A stretch of DNA of 42,550 bases. It comes from an uncultured Metabacillus sp. GTDB lineage: Bacteria; Bacillota; Bacilli; Bacillales; Bacillaceae. A program made the position numbers and the translations under genes. The number at the start of each line of letters is the position of its first letter. The stretch's first letter is position 1. The DNA is taken from assembly GCF_947503125.1 (NCBI RefSeq), contig NZ_CANNCR010000039.1, positions 1 to 42,550 on the forward strand, written 5' to 3'. The notes under the pieces were generated by a model. The model was not told where the DNA came from. It saw only the letters and a list, made by a program, of their open reading frames with translations, and made no database searches. Positions 35,310 to 42,514 of the stretch are shown here, piece after piece.

Positions 35310-36686
35310 TTAGGAATTTTTATTTTTTATTCGATCGACATAATTCTCTTTATTTACTTGTCGTGAACGTGCAACTGTTAATGCTTTCTCTGGTACATCA
35401 TCTGTAACCGTTGATCCCGCAGCAACATATGCTTCTTTGCCAATTGTTACTGGTGCAATTAAATTTGAGTTACATCCAATAAATGCCCCATCTTCAATCT
35501 TTGTTAAAAACTTATTTTTTCCGTCATAATTAACCGTAATTGATCCGCAGCCAAGATTAACATCGGAACCAACCTCAGCATCGCCAATATAGCTTAAGTG
35601 TGATGCTTTGCTGCCCTTACCCATTGTCGACTTTTTAACTTCAACGAAATTTCCGATTTTCACTTCATCAGAGATCGATGATAAAGGACGAATATGAGCA
35701 AAAGGTCCAATGTTAACACTGTTGCCGATTTGACTGTCATGTGCAACAGATTGACGGATTGTCGTTTCGTTTTGCACCGTGCAATTTTTAATTTCTGTAT
35801 TCGGTCCGATCAGGCAGTTTTCACCTATAACTGTTTCACCTAGAATCATCGTTCCCGGGTAGATAACAGTATCGCGGCCAATAACAGCATCTGCAGAAAT
35901 ATAGGTGTTATCAGGATCAATAAGTGTTACACCGTTTCTCATATGCTCTTTATTGATGCGTTGCTTCATAATTTTTTCCGCTTGTGATAACGCGATTCGA
36001 TCGTTAACTCCTAATGTTTCATCAAAAGAAGCTGTTTGATAGGCAGAAACAATTTTTCCTTCCTTTTTAAGAATCTCTATCACATCTGGAAGATAGTATT
36101 CCCCTTGCACATTATCATTTGATACATGTGATAATGCTTTAAATAATTCTTTATTATCAAAGCAATATGTACCAGTATTAATTTCAGCAATTTCTCTTTC
36201 TGCATCTGTTGCATCTTTATGCTCAACTATTTTTTCTACCGTACCGGCTTCATTGCGAACAATACGGCCATAGCCTGTTGGATCATCAGCCTTTGCTGTT
36301 AAGATCGTTGCTTTTGCATTTGTTTCTTTATGATGAGTTAATAATGCTGCCATCGTTTCTGAAGTAATAAGAGGTGTATCGCCACAGATGACAATTGTTG
36401 TTCCCTCTTCATTCTCTAGGTATGATGCCGCCTGCATAACCGCATGAGCAGTTCCTAACTGTTCACTTTGTAACGCATACTCACTCGCATCGCCAAGCTC
36501 TGATTTTACTTTTTCAGCACCATGTCCAACAACTGTCACGATTTTTGTTAACTCTAATTTAGATACTTGGTCTAAAACATGTTGTACCATAGGTTTTCCA
36601 CATACAGAATGCAGAACTTTATATAATGAAGATTTCATCCGTGTGCCTTGTCCTGCAGCTAAAATAACTGCGTAGCGATTTTCCAT
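35310..36686 (-). CDS. glmU: bifunctional GlcN-1-P acetyltransferase / UDP-GlcNAc pyrophosphorylase
   Basis: GlmU makes UDP-N-acetylglucosamine for peptidoglycan and teichoic acid. The 458-residue protein has an N-terminal uridylyltransferase ([18 protein letters not shown] at 10-27, [23 protein letters not shown]). From about 250 it has a left-handed beta-helix of hexapeptide repeats with the acetyltransferase site ([21 protein letters not shown] region, then [12 protein letters not shown]). The ATG at 36686 follows GGAGG by 8 nt. A promoter lies about 80 nt upstream. Confidence 0.98.
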   Translation of the reverse strand: MENRYAVILAAGQGTRMKSSLYKVLHSVCGKPMVQHVLDQVSKLELTKIVTVVGHGAEKVKSELGDASEYALQSEQLGTAHAVMQAASYLENEEGTTIVICGDTPLITSETMAALLTHHKETNAKATILTAKADDPTGYGRIVRNEAGTVEKIVEHKDATDAEREIAEINTGTYCFDNKELFKALSHVSNDNVQGEYYLPDVIEILKKEGKIVSAYQTASFDETLGVNDRIALSQAEKIMKQRINKEHMRNGVTLIDPDNTYISADAVIGRDTVIYPGTMILGETVIGENCLIGPNTEIKNCTVQNETTIRQSVAHDSQIGNSVNIGPFAHIRPLSSISDEVKIGNFVEVKKSTMGKGSKASHLSYIGDAEVGSDVNLGCGSITVNYDGKNKFLTKIEDGAFIGCNSNLIAPVTIGKEAYVAAGSTVTDDVPEKALTVARSRQVNKENYVDRIKNKNS

Positions 36687-36763
36687 TTACTAGGCCTCCA
36701 TTTTTATATTTAACCTTTTTTAATTAAACTATTAAATGTCTAGTACCTTTTTATCCATAAAAA

Positions 36764-36792
36764 AATATATCTTAAAATAACTCGTATTTCAA
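36764..36792 (-). promoter_or_regulatory. sigma-A promoter of glmU-prs
   Basis: TTGAAA (36787-36792), a 17-bp spacer and TATATT (36764-36769); one mismatch in each hexamer. Confidence 0.65.
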
Positions 36793-36883
36793 GATAGCAA
36801 ATAAAAGTACATGATATTTCTAATTTTATCATAATAATATTTTTTCGCACGTTCACTTTAACACAATAAAGGGTCTCATGAAG

Positions 36884-37095
36884 AACAAAAGCGCAAGCGC
36901 CTTGGTCATCGCCGTACAAACTGGAGGAGCATCGACTGAAATAAAGGAAACACGGTAAGCGAAGCGAACCGATGTTGACTTATCGTAGGGAGATGATCTG
37001 AAGTTTGATAGGCGATAGGCGCTGGCAGTCAAAAACGCGACGTCCTGTCGCACTGACTGCACTTGCATATCCTGTGCTTCGGAGCTGGATGTCGC
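36884..37095 (+). repeat. divergent, longer interspersed repeat with inserted module
   Basis: It opens like type A (AAAAGCGCAAGCGCCTTGG). Its interior (about 36908-37015) differs from the other copies and includes GGAAACACGGTAAGCGAAGC. It then returns to TAGGCGATAGGCGCTGG. The 58-nt module GGCAGTCAAAAAC to TGTGCTTCG (37024-37081) is shared with 27715-27773. The glmU-spoVG gap (489 nt) holds this, the glmU promoter and the spoVG terminator, and no convincing gene. Confidence 0.7.
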
Positions 37096-37131
37096 AGTGC
37101 TTATCCACAGTTCAATGAATTTTCTAAACGA

Positions 37132-37170
37132 TAAAAAAGGACTTTGCATTTATCTGCAAAGTCCCTTTTT
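37132..37170 (-). terminator. spoVG terminator
   Basis: GGACTTTGCA (minus strand, right arm 37155-37164) pairs perfectly with TGCAAAGTCC over 10 bp and is followed by TTTTTTATC. It begins about 10 nt after the spoVG stop. Confidence 0.95.
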
Positions 37171-37175
37171 ATATT

Positions 37176-37466
37176 TTATGAAGCACCTGCTTCTTCAAAT
37201 TCTACTTCTAACTCACCTAAACGGTGATATTCTGCTAATACAGCGTCTTGAATTTTTCCGCGTGTATTAGAATTAATAGGGTGTGCAATATCTCTGAACT
37301 CTCCATCAGGAGTTCTCTTACTTGGCATCGCAACGAAGAGACCGTTATTTCCATCAATAACACGGATATCATGAACAACAAATTCATGATCTAGCGTGAT
37401 TGATGCAATTGCTCTCATACGTCCTTCGGTATTTACGCGGCGTAATCTTACGTCTGTAACTTCCAT
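37176..37466 (-). CDS. spoVG: SpoVG, RNA-binding regulator
   Basis: SpoVG affects septation and cortex formation at the start of sporulation and binds nucleic acid. The 96-residue protein ([48 protein letters not shown]) is highly conserved. The ATG at 37466 follows AAAGGTGGTGA; an in-frame extension upstream would read through that site. The promoter is of the sigma-H type. Confidence 0.98.
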   Translation of the reverse strand: MEVTDVRLRRVNTEGRMRAIASITLDHEFVVHDIRVIDGNNGLFVAMPSKRTPDGEFRDIAHPINSNTRGKIQDAVLAEYHRLGELEVEFEEAGAS

Positions 37467-37509
37467 CCTGTTCACCACCTTTTCCCCCATATGAAAAACT
37501 TTAGTTACT

Positions 37510-37535
37510 ATTTCAACGTTCTTTTATATATTCCT
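37510..37535 (-). promoter_or_regulatory. sigma-H promoter of spoVG
   Basis: AGGAATA (37529-37535), a 14-bp spacer and GAAAT (37510-37514) match the sigma-H pattern RnAGGAwWW / GAAT and the layout I recall for B. subtilis spoVG. Just upstream (37536-37565) is a very A+T-rich block, where AbrB binds in B. subtilis. Confidence 0.7.
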
Positions 37536-37605
37536 GCAATATTTGAAAATTTTTTTAAAATTTAGATAAGGGAGGAAAAGAGGTATTAAGCAAAAGATCT
37601 TAATA

Positions 37606-37654
37606 ATATAAAAGGACTGTCTCAAAACAAAGGATTAAACCTCTGAGACAGTCC
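37606..37654 (-). terminator. ridA terminator
   Basis: GGACTGTCTCA and TGAGACAGTCC (37644-37654 and 37614-37624) form a perfect 11-bp stem with a 19-nt loop, followed by TTTTATATT on the minus strand. Confidence 0.95.
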
Positions 37655-37667
37655 GTATGCAAAAACG

Positions 37668-38042
37668 TTACTTAATTAATGCGATGACTTCTATTTCAAC
37701 TAGAGCATCTTTTGGGAGACGTGCCACCTCAACGCAAGAACGAGCTGGCTTATGCTCTGAAAAATATTGACCATATACTTCATTAAATGCAGCAAATGAA
37801 TTCATATCTTGAAGGAACACTGTTGCTTTTACCACTGATTCAAGAGATGCGCCTGCCTCCTCAAGAACAGCTTTTAAGTTTTTAAATACTTGATGAGTTT
37901 GTTCAGAAATATCTCCTGTTACCATTTCCCCTTCAGCAGTTAACGGGATTTGACCTGAGCTATAAAACAAATTATTCACAATAATCCCTTGCGAGTATGG
38001 GCCGATTGCGGCAGGTGCTTGATTAGTGCTGACAATTTTCAT
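37668..38042 (-). CDS. ridA: RidA/YjgF family 2-iminobutanoate/2-iminopropanoate deaminase (YabJ)
   Basis: RidA trimers hydrolyse reactive enamine/imine products of PLP enzymes; B. subtilis YabJ is needed for purine-gene control with PurR. The 124-residue protein has GPYSQGI near residue 18, YSSGQIPLT, and [20 protein letters not shown] with the conserved Arg. The ATG at 38042 is 1 nt after the purR stop, with GGAGAGG inside the last purR codons, so the two are coupled. Confidence 0.97.
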   Translation of the reverse strand: MKIVSTNQAPAAIGPYSQGIIVNNLFYSSGQIPLTAEGEMVTGDISEQTHQVFKNLKAVLEEAGASLESVVKATVFLQDMNSFAAFNEVYGQYFSEHKPARSCVEVARLPKDALVEIEVIALIK

Positions 38043-38043
38043 A

Positions 38044-38889
38044 TTATTCCTCTCCAATCTTTTTTTCTTTAATAAATTGAAAATAAGTCCCGGGCTTTAC
38101 TTGGATATGCTTTTCACGCGTATCTACATCAGTGAGTTTTACGAGAGAGATATATTCGTCCACCAGTCTTTCTTCTACTCCCTCAGTTTCTACAAGAACT
38201 CCGATCCCTGCAACCTTAGCCTGGAACTCCTCAAGAAGGCTGATCATCCCGTTGATTGTGCCTCCAGCCTTCATGAAGTCATCAATAATTAACACATTAG
38301 AGCCTTCCTTTAAGCTACGCTTAGCTAGCAGCATCGTTTGAATACGTTTAGATGAGCCTGAAACATAGTTAATGCTTACTGTAGATCCTTCTGTTACTTT
38401 GCTATCTTTCCTTACGATCACGACCGGTACATCAAGTTGAGCTGCAACAGCATACGCCAATGGGATCCCCTTTGTTGCAACAGTCATCACGACATCAATT
38501 TTCCGATTACTAAAAACGGTTGCAAATAATCTCCCTAATTTGTTAACAATCGAGGGGTCACCAAGGATATCGGTTAAATATAAATAACCTCCTGGAAGCA
38601 GCCTTTCTGGTTTAGCCATTAATTCACAAAGCTCGTCTATAAATTGTTTTGCTTCATTTTCCTCGACCTGCGGAATAAACTTTACTCCGCCCGCAGCACC
38701 AGGTACAGTGAGTAATGTTCCAATTCCATGTTGCTCAAAAGTCTCTTTAATAATCGTCAAGTCTTCGCTTATGGATGATTTAGCTGATTGATACTTCTCT
38801 GAAAAATAGGTTAATGGCACTAACGAATGTGGATGATGAAGCAAATAGTTTGTCATATCCACAAGACGACCACTACGACGAAATTTCAT
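38044..38889 (-). CDS. purR: purine operon repressor PurR
   Basis: PurR of Gram-positive bacteria represses pur genes and is released from DNA by PRPP. The 281-residue protein has an N-terminal winged helix (about 1-74) and a phosphoribosyltransferase-like domain with the PRPP motif [13 protein letters not shown] at 199-211. It is not related to the LacI-type PurR of E. coli. The ATG at 38889 follows GGAGG by 10 nt. A PurBox lies over the start of its own transcript, indicating autoregulation. Confidence 0.97.
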   Translation of the reverse strand: MKFRRSGRLVDMTNYLLHHPHSLVPLTYFSEKYQSAKSSISEDLTIIKETFEQHGIGTLLTVPGAAGGVKFIPQVEENEAKQFIDELCELMAKPERLLPGGYLYLTDILGDPSIVNKLGRLFATVFSNRKIDVVMTVATKGIPLAYAVAAQLDVPVVIVRKDSKVTEGSTVSINYVSGSSKRIQTMLLAKRSLKEGSNVLIIDDFMKAGGTINGMISLLEEFQAKVAGIGVLVETEGVEERLVDEYISLVKLTDVDTREKHIQVKPGTYFQFIKEKKIGEE

Positions 38890-38905
38890 GAAATGGTAAC
38901 CTCCA

Positions 38906-38956
38906 AAATCCGAATATTATTATAGTAAATATAACTTAATATCCGTATTTAATCAA
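38906..38956 (-). promoter_or_regulatory. purR promoter with PurBox
   Basis: TTGATT (38951-38956), a 17-bp spacer and TATATT (38928-38933) overlap the end of ispE. Downstream of the -10, 38906-38918 reads AAATCCGAATATT on the plus strand and matches the PurBox AWWWCCGAACWWT at 12 of 13 positions. A much weaker CCG-containing sequence lies near 38939-38951. Confidence 0.7.
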
Positions 38957-39818
38957 GGCTGTTTCGCTCCCCCAGCATTCGTACTGCAAATACTTGGTCA
39001 CAAAACCCTCGAAGTCCATTATAAACTCTCGGCAATCGTGATTCATATTGTACAAGACCGAATACAGTCGGTCCGCTCCCGCTCATGAGAACGGCATCAG
39101 CTCCAAAACGCTTCATTTGATCTTTAATATTTGCTACTTCAGGATACATATGTAAAGTTACACTTTCTAGTACATTTCCCATTAGTTTGCAGATCTGGTC
39201 ATAGTCTCCTGCTTTAATAGCTTCAACCATTCCTTCAACATCAGGATGCTCGATCGAATTTATGTTTAAATTTTTATAAACATCAGCAGTTGAAACGCCA
39301 ATTGTCGGCTTTGCAAGAACAACCCAACAATGTGGCGGAGGGTCGATATGATGGATGATTTCCCCTCGTCCTGTAGCTAATGCCGTTCCGCCATAAACAC
39401 AGAATGAAACATCTGAACCGATTTCTGCTCCCAGCCTTGCTAACTCTTCTATAGATAAACCCAAGTTCCATAAGCGATTTAATCCTCGTAATGTTGCCGC
39501 TGCATCACTGCTGCCTCCCGCTAATCCTGCAGCAACTGGAATCGTTTTTGTAATCGATATCGACACACCTTTACGGATCTTATACCTTTCCTTTAACAAT
39601 TTAGCCGCTTGATAAGCCAAATTACGATGATCATCTGGAACAAAACGATTTTGAGACACAATACAAATCTCATCATATGGCAAAGAAACGAGCTCGACCC
39701 GGTCAGCTAAATCGATGGTTGTCATAATCATTTTCACTTCATGAAAGCCATCCTTCCGTTTAAAAAGGACGTCCAATGATAAATTTATCTTCGCTGGTGC
39801 TTTTTCTAACACACGCAT
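38949..39818 (-). CDS. ispE: 4-diphosphocytidyl-2-C-methyl-D-erythritol kinase
   Basis: IspE phosphorylates CDP-methylerythritol in the MEP pathway to isoprenoids. The 289-residue GHMP kinase has [12 protein letters not shown] at 5-16, the ATP loop [15 protein letters not shown] at 94-108, and [10 protein letters not shown] near the C-terminus. The ATG at 39818 follows TAGGTGA by 6 nt. The downstream neighbour purR begins 60 nt after its end, and the purR promoter overlaps its last codons. Confidence 0.97.
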   Translation of the reverse strand: MRVLEKAPAKINLSLDVLFKRKDGFHEVKMIMTTIDLADRVELVSLPYDEICIVSQNRFVPDDHRNLAYQAAKLLKERYKIRKGVSISITKTIPVAAGLAGGSSDAAATLRGLNRLWNLGLSIEELARLGAEIGSDVSFCVYGGTALATGRGEIIHHIDPPPHCWVVLAKPTIGVSTADVYKNLNINSIEHPDVEGMVEAIKAGDYDQICKLMGNVLESVTLHMYPEVANIKDQMKRFGADAVLMSGSGPTVFGLVQYESRLPRVYNGLRGFCDQVFAVRMLGERNSLD

Positions 39819-39844
39819 GTATTCACCTACTTTAACGATCTAAA

Positions 39845-39864
39845 ATTGTATCAACATTGTACCA
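39845..39864 (-). promoter_or_regulatory. candidate extended -10 promoter of ispE
   Basis: Two copies of TGNTACAAT (39845-39853 and 39856-39864) are extended -10-like; no clear -35. A perfect Spo0A box (TTGTCGAA) lies upstream at 39890-39897. Confidence 0.35.
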
Positions 39865-39898
39865 CAAAAGCAGGCATAGTATTTCTTTTTTCGACAAA

Positions 39899-40060
39899 GA
39901 AAAGCGGAAGCACCCGCTTAGGCGCTGCAGCTGGACATTCGAAATGCGGAAGCGCCTCGTTCAGCTCCGACAAGCATAAGACGCTTAGGAATAGAAGACG
40001 TTCTTTGTATTCAATTCCTAAGTGGCTTATGACTCGAGGAGCTAGGCGCTGCAGCTGAAC
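39899..40060 (+). repeat. interspersed palindromic repeat type B, preceded by a 38-bp mini copy
   Basis: The mini copy (39899-39936) joins the opening GAAAAGCGGAAGC directly to the closing GGCGCTGCAGCTGGAC, with nothing between. The full copy (39941-40060) is very close to the unit at 24022-24141, with a 46-nt identical stretch. Its arms have one mismatch (GAAGAC/GTATTC). The ispE-sspF gap contains no gene. Confidence 0.88.
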
Positions 40061-40140
40061 ACGAAAACTGAGTTCGTTGTATATCTTACAAAGGCTTAAG
40101 TGCCAGCGACTCATCAACCTGCTGACTTCATTCTTCCCTA

Positions 40141-40209
40141 TAGACAAAGGGCTGACTGTATAAGCTCACTCCTCAAAGAATAAGGCGATAAAGCTTACCA
40201 GTCAACCCT
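40141..40209 (-). terminator. sspF terminator
   Basis: AGGGTTGACTG (40199-40209) pairs with CAGTCAGCCCT (40148-40158) over 11 bp, with inner TAAGCT/AGCTTA pairing in a long loop. It is followed by TTTGTCT only, so termination may be weak. Confidence 0.65.
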
Positions 40210-40220
40210 GATACTTCACA

Positions 40221-40409
40221 TTACTTTTGACCACGATGATGTTGAGCAAGCTGAGACTCAGCTAATTCAATTGCACGTTTAACCATATTTCCTGCGTCAC
40301 GTGACCGAATTGCTCCCCATCCTTCTTCTTTTACTGTATCGTAAAAACCTAAGTCCTTTGCTAATTCATATTTAAAGCTTTCAGACATAATTCCACGACG
40401 TCTGCCCAT
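40221..40409 (-). CDS. sspF: small acid-soluble spore protein SspF, alpha/beta type
   Basis: SspF is a DNA-coating spore protein related to the alpha/beta SASPs, made in the forespore. The 62-residue protein begins [20 protein letters not shown] and contains [28 protein letters not shown] (about 21-48), the SASP signature with a cleavable Glu region. The ATG at 40409 has AAAGGA about 12 nt upstream; a longer in-frame version would start on top of that site. The best promoter candidate is of the sigma-G type. Confidence 0.95.
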   Translation of the reverse strand: MGRRRGIMSESFKYELAKDLGFYDTVKEEGWGAIRSRDAGNMVKRAIELAESQLAQHHRGQK

Positions 40410-40473
40410 AACACTACACATCCTTTCAAAGGATAAATATGGATAAAAGAAGAGATTGAACGGTGGCATTTTC

Positions 40474-40504
40474 TATTATCTACACTTATTTATCGATTTA
40501 TGTA
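40474..40504 (-). promoter_or_regulatory. candidate sigma-G promoter of sspF
   Basis: TACATA (40499-40504), an 18-bp spacer and GATAATA (40474-40480); each differs by one base from the sigma-G consensus. It is about 65 nt from the start codon. Confidence 0.42.
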
Positions 40505-40519
40505 GGGAACTGCTTCTAA

Positions 40520-40680
40520 GAAAAGCGCAAGGCGCTAAGCATAAGGGGACAAGCATAAGGCGAATAGGAATAGAAGGCGTTCTTAGCCTTCAATTCCTGA
40601 GTGGTTACACCCTAGAGGGGCTAAGTGCTGGAGCTAGACACAAAAACTAAGTACAAAAAGTTATACCTTTTTAAAAAAAG
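40520..40680 (+). repeat. interspersed palindromic repeat, type A/C hybrid, with A-type tail
   Basis: It opens GCGCAAGGCGCTAAGC like type C and closes GTGCTGGAGCTAGACAC with the tail AAAACTAAGTACAAAAAG of type A. The inner stem is AATAGGAATAGAAGGC against GCCTTCAATTCCTGA. It lies between the sspF promoter and the veg terminator. Confidence 0.85.
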
Positions 40681-40685
40681 ACAAA

Positions 40686-40716
40686 AGAAAAAACAGTAAA
40701 CAATTCTGTCTACTGT
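40686..40716 (-). terminator. veg terminator
   Basis: ACAGTAGACA (40707-40716) pairs with TGTTTACTGT (40693-40702), with a 4-nt loop and TTTTTTC after it. The upper arm includes the veg stop codon. Confidence 0.88.
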
Positions 40717-40979
40717 CCACTAACTGCAAATGAACCTGTTGTATCTTCAAAAAATGTTAATTGTACTGTTTCCGTTAACACATCAGCATAGCTGTAAGAT
40801 ACACGTTCAAACGAATTTTCATCTTGATCAAGCTCAATAACAAAGACAGATGGATAGGTTTCTGCAAGTACACCACAGCGTTCTATCGTTTTCCTACGAC
40901 CACCGTTTGCTCTTAAAGTTAGTCGTCTGCCAAGATTTCCATCCAAGGACTTTTTAATATCCGTTAGAGTTTTTCCCAT
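40710..40979 (-). CDS. veg: Veg protein
   Basis: An 89-residue, highly conserved Firmicutes protein; in B. subtilis it stimulates biofilm matrix genes by acting against SinR. The core [20 protein letters not shown] (about 12-31) and [22 protein letters not shown] are almost unchanged from B. subtilis. The ATG at 40979 follows GAGGTGG by about 6 nt. Two consensus promoters in tandem drive it, in keeping with its use as a very strong vegetative promoter. Confidence 0.97.
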   Translation of the reverse strand: MGKTLTDIKKSLDGNLGRRLTLRANGGRRKTIERCGVLAETYPSVFVIELDQDENSFERVSYSYADVLTETVQLTFFEDTTGSFAVSGQ

Positions 40980-41000
40980 TGCATCCACCTCACTAATGTA

Positions 41001-41070
41001 ATTATACAGCTTTTGCCTATGTAAGTCAAATAAAATTAAAATTATATCAATAACTTTTCCCAACTGTCAA
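41001..41070 (-). promoter_or_regulatory. tandem strong sigma-A promoters of veg
   Basis: The upstream one is TTGACA (41065-41070), 18 bp, TATAAT (41041-41046), both perfect with TGA before the -10. The downstream one is TTGACT (41024-41029), 17 bp, TATAAT (41001-41006). An A+T-rich block at 41071-41092 could be an UP element. From there to 41284 I see no gene, only A+T-rich sequence. Confidence 0.92.
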
Positions 41071-41284
41071 TAAATTATTTTCAACAAAATTCTTAATCCT
41101 TCACAGATAGTTTGTTCCGACAATATTAATTTTATGTGCAAAAATGAATGTTTTTTTTATTTTTTATTCAAATGTTCATTTATAAGCCGTAAACAGAGGA
41201 AAAGATTCATTATTTTTTGGATTTCGCTAAGAAAAAACAATGAATACCAGATGGTATTTTCATGGTTAAAAAAGATGAATTTTA

Positions 41285-41309
41285 TCAAAAAAAGGTGATA
41301 TTTTATCAC
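41285..41309 (-). terminator. yabG terminator
   Basis: GTGATA and TATCAC form a 6-bp stem with an AAA loop, then CTTTTTTTG. Between it and the yabG stop lie two further hairpins (41320-41341 and 41340-41361) that share two bases. Confidence 0.85.
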
Positions 41310-41366
41310 TGTCCACGCAGCTCTTTTCTATTAGAAAGAGCCACTTATATCGATAAGCGGCAACAT

Positions 41367-42248
41367 TTACTGATTACTATGTTTTCTGAATGGCATTCCT
41401 GTCCTAAGCACTCCCCTTGTTTCAACACCGCCAAGACCCTTTTCCCTTGTTAACGTGTTTCGAAGGACATCCCAAACATTAATCCGTTCAACAAACGGAG
41501 TAAAGCTTATTTTAGCGACAATGTAAACAGGGTCTAAGGCATGGATATTTACCCTTGATGGAGAGCTGGCAAAATTAGCGCCTGCCCTAATTAAGGATTC
41601 GAAATGGGATTGACATGCTCCTGCAAAAATCACGAGCTGGTCAAGGTGGGAAACTTTTTTACGGGCATTGCGGACAGTTTGCACGAACTCTTTTGAATGG
41701 CGGTACGCATTTAAATCATCTATATTTCCTTTATGCTTTGAATAAGCATCATGACCTGTTATCACTAAAATATCAGGACGATAGCTTTCGAGAAGACCCG
41801 TAATTTTTTCTGGCATTTCCTTTTCACTAACATGAATACCATTTACGGGGACACCGATCTTTTCATATAAGGCTAAACATTTTTGCAAATAAAGGGGATC
41901 TCCATCAACATGAAGGACTCTTCCAGGTATATGAAAAAACTCTTCGTTGTGGCTATAACTGGATGTTGCATAATATTCTTGCTTCTCTCTTAACAGCTGA
42001 TAATCTTGGCGAAATAAATAATATGACTGCTCAATCAATTCCTTTTCCTTTTGCTTGCGGCTATTTTTCTCCATCTCATCCACAATGACGAGATCACTGC
42101 ATTGTGCATCAGCTATTAATCTAACTTCATCACCATATAAGGTTGCAATCTGCTCTCCTGAAGCAGTTGTTTTTACATCAATCACTCGAAATAACAGGTC
42201 AAGCTGATAAGATTTTCTTGCTACAACATCTCCAATTTTCACCTGCAT
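41367..42248 (-). CDS. yabG: sporulation-specific cysteine protease YabG
   Basis: YabG processes spore coat proteins (such as SpoIVA and SafA) late in the mother cell. The 293-residue protein has a small N-terminal beta domain (VKIGDVVARKSYQLDLLFRV) and a protease core. Probable catalytic residues are His166 in ITGHDAYS and Cys212 in FAGACQSH, by analogy with Clostridioides YabG. The ATG at 42248 has GGAGTGATC about 7 nt upstream. A sigma-K-like promoter is visible further up, beyond a truncated repeat. Confidence 0.96.
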   Translation of the reverse strand: MQVKIGDVVARKSYQLDLLFRVIDVKTTASGEQIATLYGDEVRLIADAQCSDLVIVDEMEKNSRKQKEKELIEQSYYLFRQDYQLLREKQEYYATSSYSHNEEFFHIPGRVLHVDGDPLYLQKCLALYEKIGVPVNGIHVSEKEMPEKITGLLESYRPDILVITGHDAYSKHKGNIDDLNAYRHSKEFVQTVRNARKKVSHLDQLVIFAGACQSHFESLIRAGANFASSPSRVNIHALDPVYIVAKISFTPFVERINVWDVLRNTLTREKGLGGVETRGVLRTGMPFRKHSNQ

Positions 42249-42269
42249 AATTGATCACTCCAATTTTAA

Positions 42270-42300
42270 GAAAAGCACAAGCACCTTGCTCGCTCCAATA
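42270..42300 (+). repeat. truncated interspersed repeat (left end only)
   Basis: GAAAAGCACAAGCACCTTGCTCGCTCC is the opening of the family with two G-to-A changes; the rest is absent. It lies in the yabG leader. Confidence 0.6.
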
Positions 42301-42352
42301 CAAACACGGTCATTGTAGGATTATTATCATCTTCTAAAAAAGTATCCTTTTC

Positions 42353-42380
42353 TAGCCTATGTTGTTTTTGATAATTGGTG
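42353..42380 (-). promoter_or_regulatory. candidate sigma-K promoter of yabG
   Basis: CATAGGCTA (42353-42361) fits the sigma-K -10 CATANNNTA fully. CACC (42377-42380), 15 bp upstream, provides the AC-type -35. B. subtilis yabG is sigma-K-dependent. Confidence 0.5.
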
Positions 42381-42404
42381 ATATGTCGCCTAAAAAAAAG
42401 CAAA

Positions 42405-42510
42405 TGAAGAAGCATTTACGTTAAATAAAAATAAAGCATAGTCTACAACGTAAACCATGCCTTAAAATCCTATCATAAGAAAAACCGGGCAAAAACCGCC
42501 CGGTCCTTTT
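42405..42510 (-). terminator. row of terminator hairpins before yabG
   Basis: In order of transcription: ACCGGGC/GCCCGGT (42498-42504 and 42484-42490) with TTTTTC on the minus strand and CCTTTTTT on the plus strand, so bidirectional. Next is an 11-bp stem at 42436-42460 (three-base loop, two G-U) followed by TTTATTTTTATTT. Last is a small AAATG/CATTT stem followed by TTTTTTTT near 42398-42420. The first two look able to stop transcription from the right. Confidence 0.75.
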
Positions 42511-42514
42511 TTGT

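Noticed and set aside
36853-37149. 98-codon open frame on the minus strand
   Set aside because: Runs through the divergent repeat and its inserted module and into the spoVG terminator; no ribosome-binding site.
41262-41453. 63-codon open frame on the plus strand
   Set aside because: Crosses the yabG terminator and the yabG 3' end; no ribosome-binding site.
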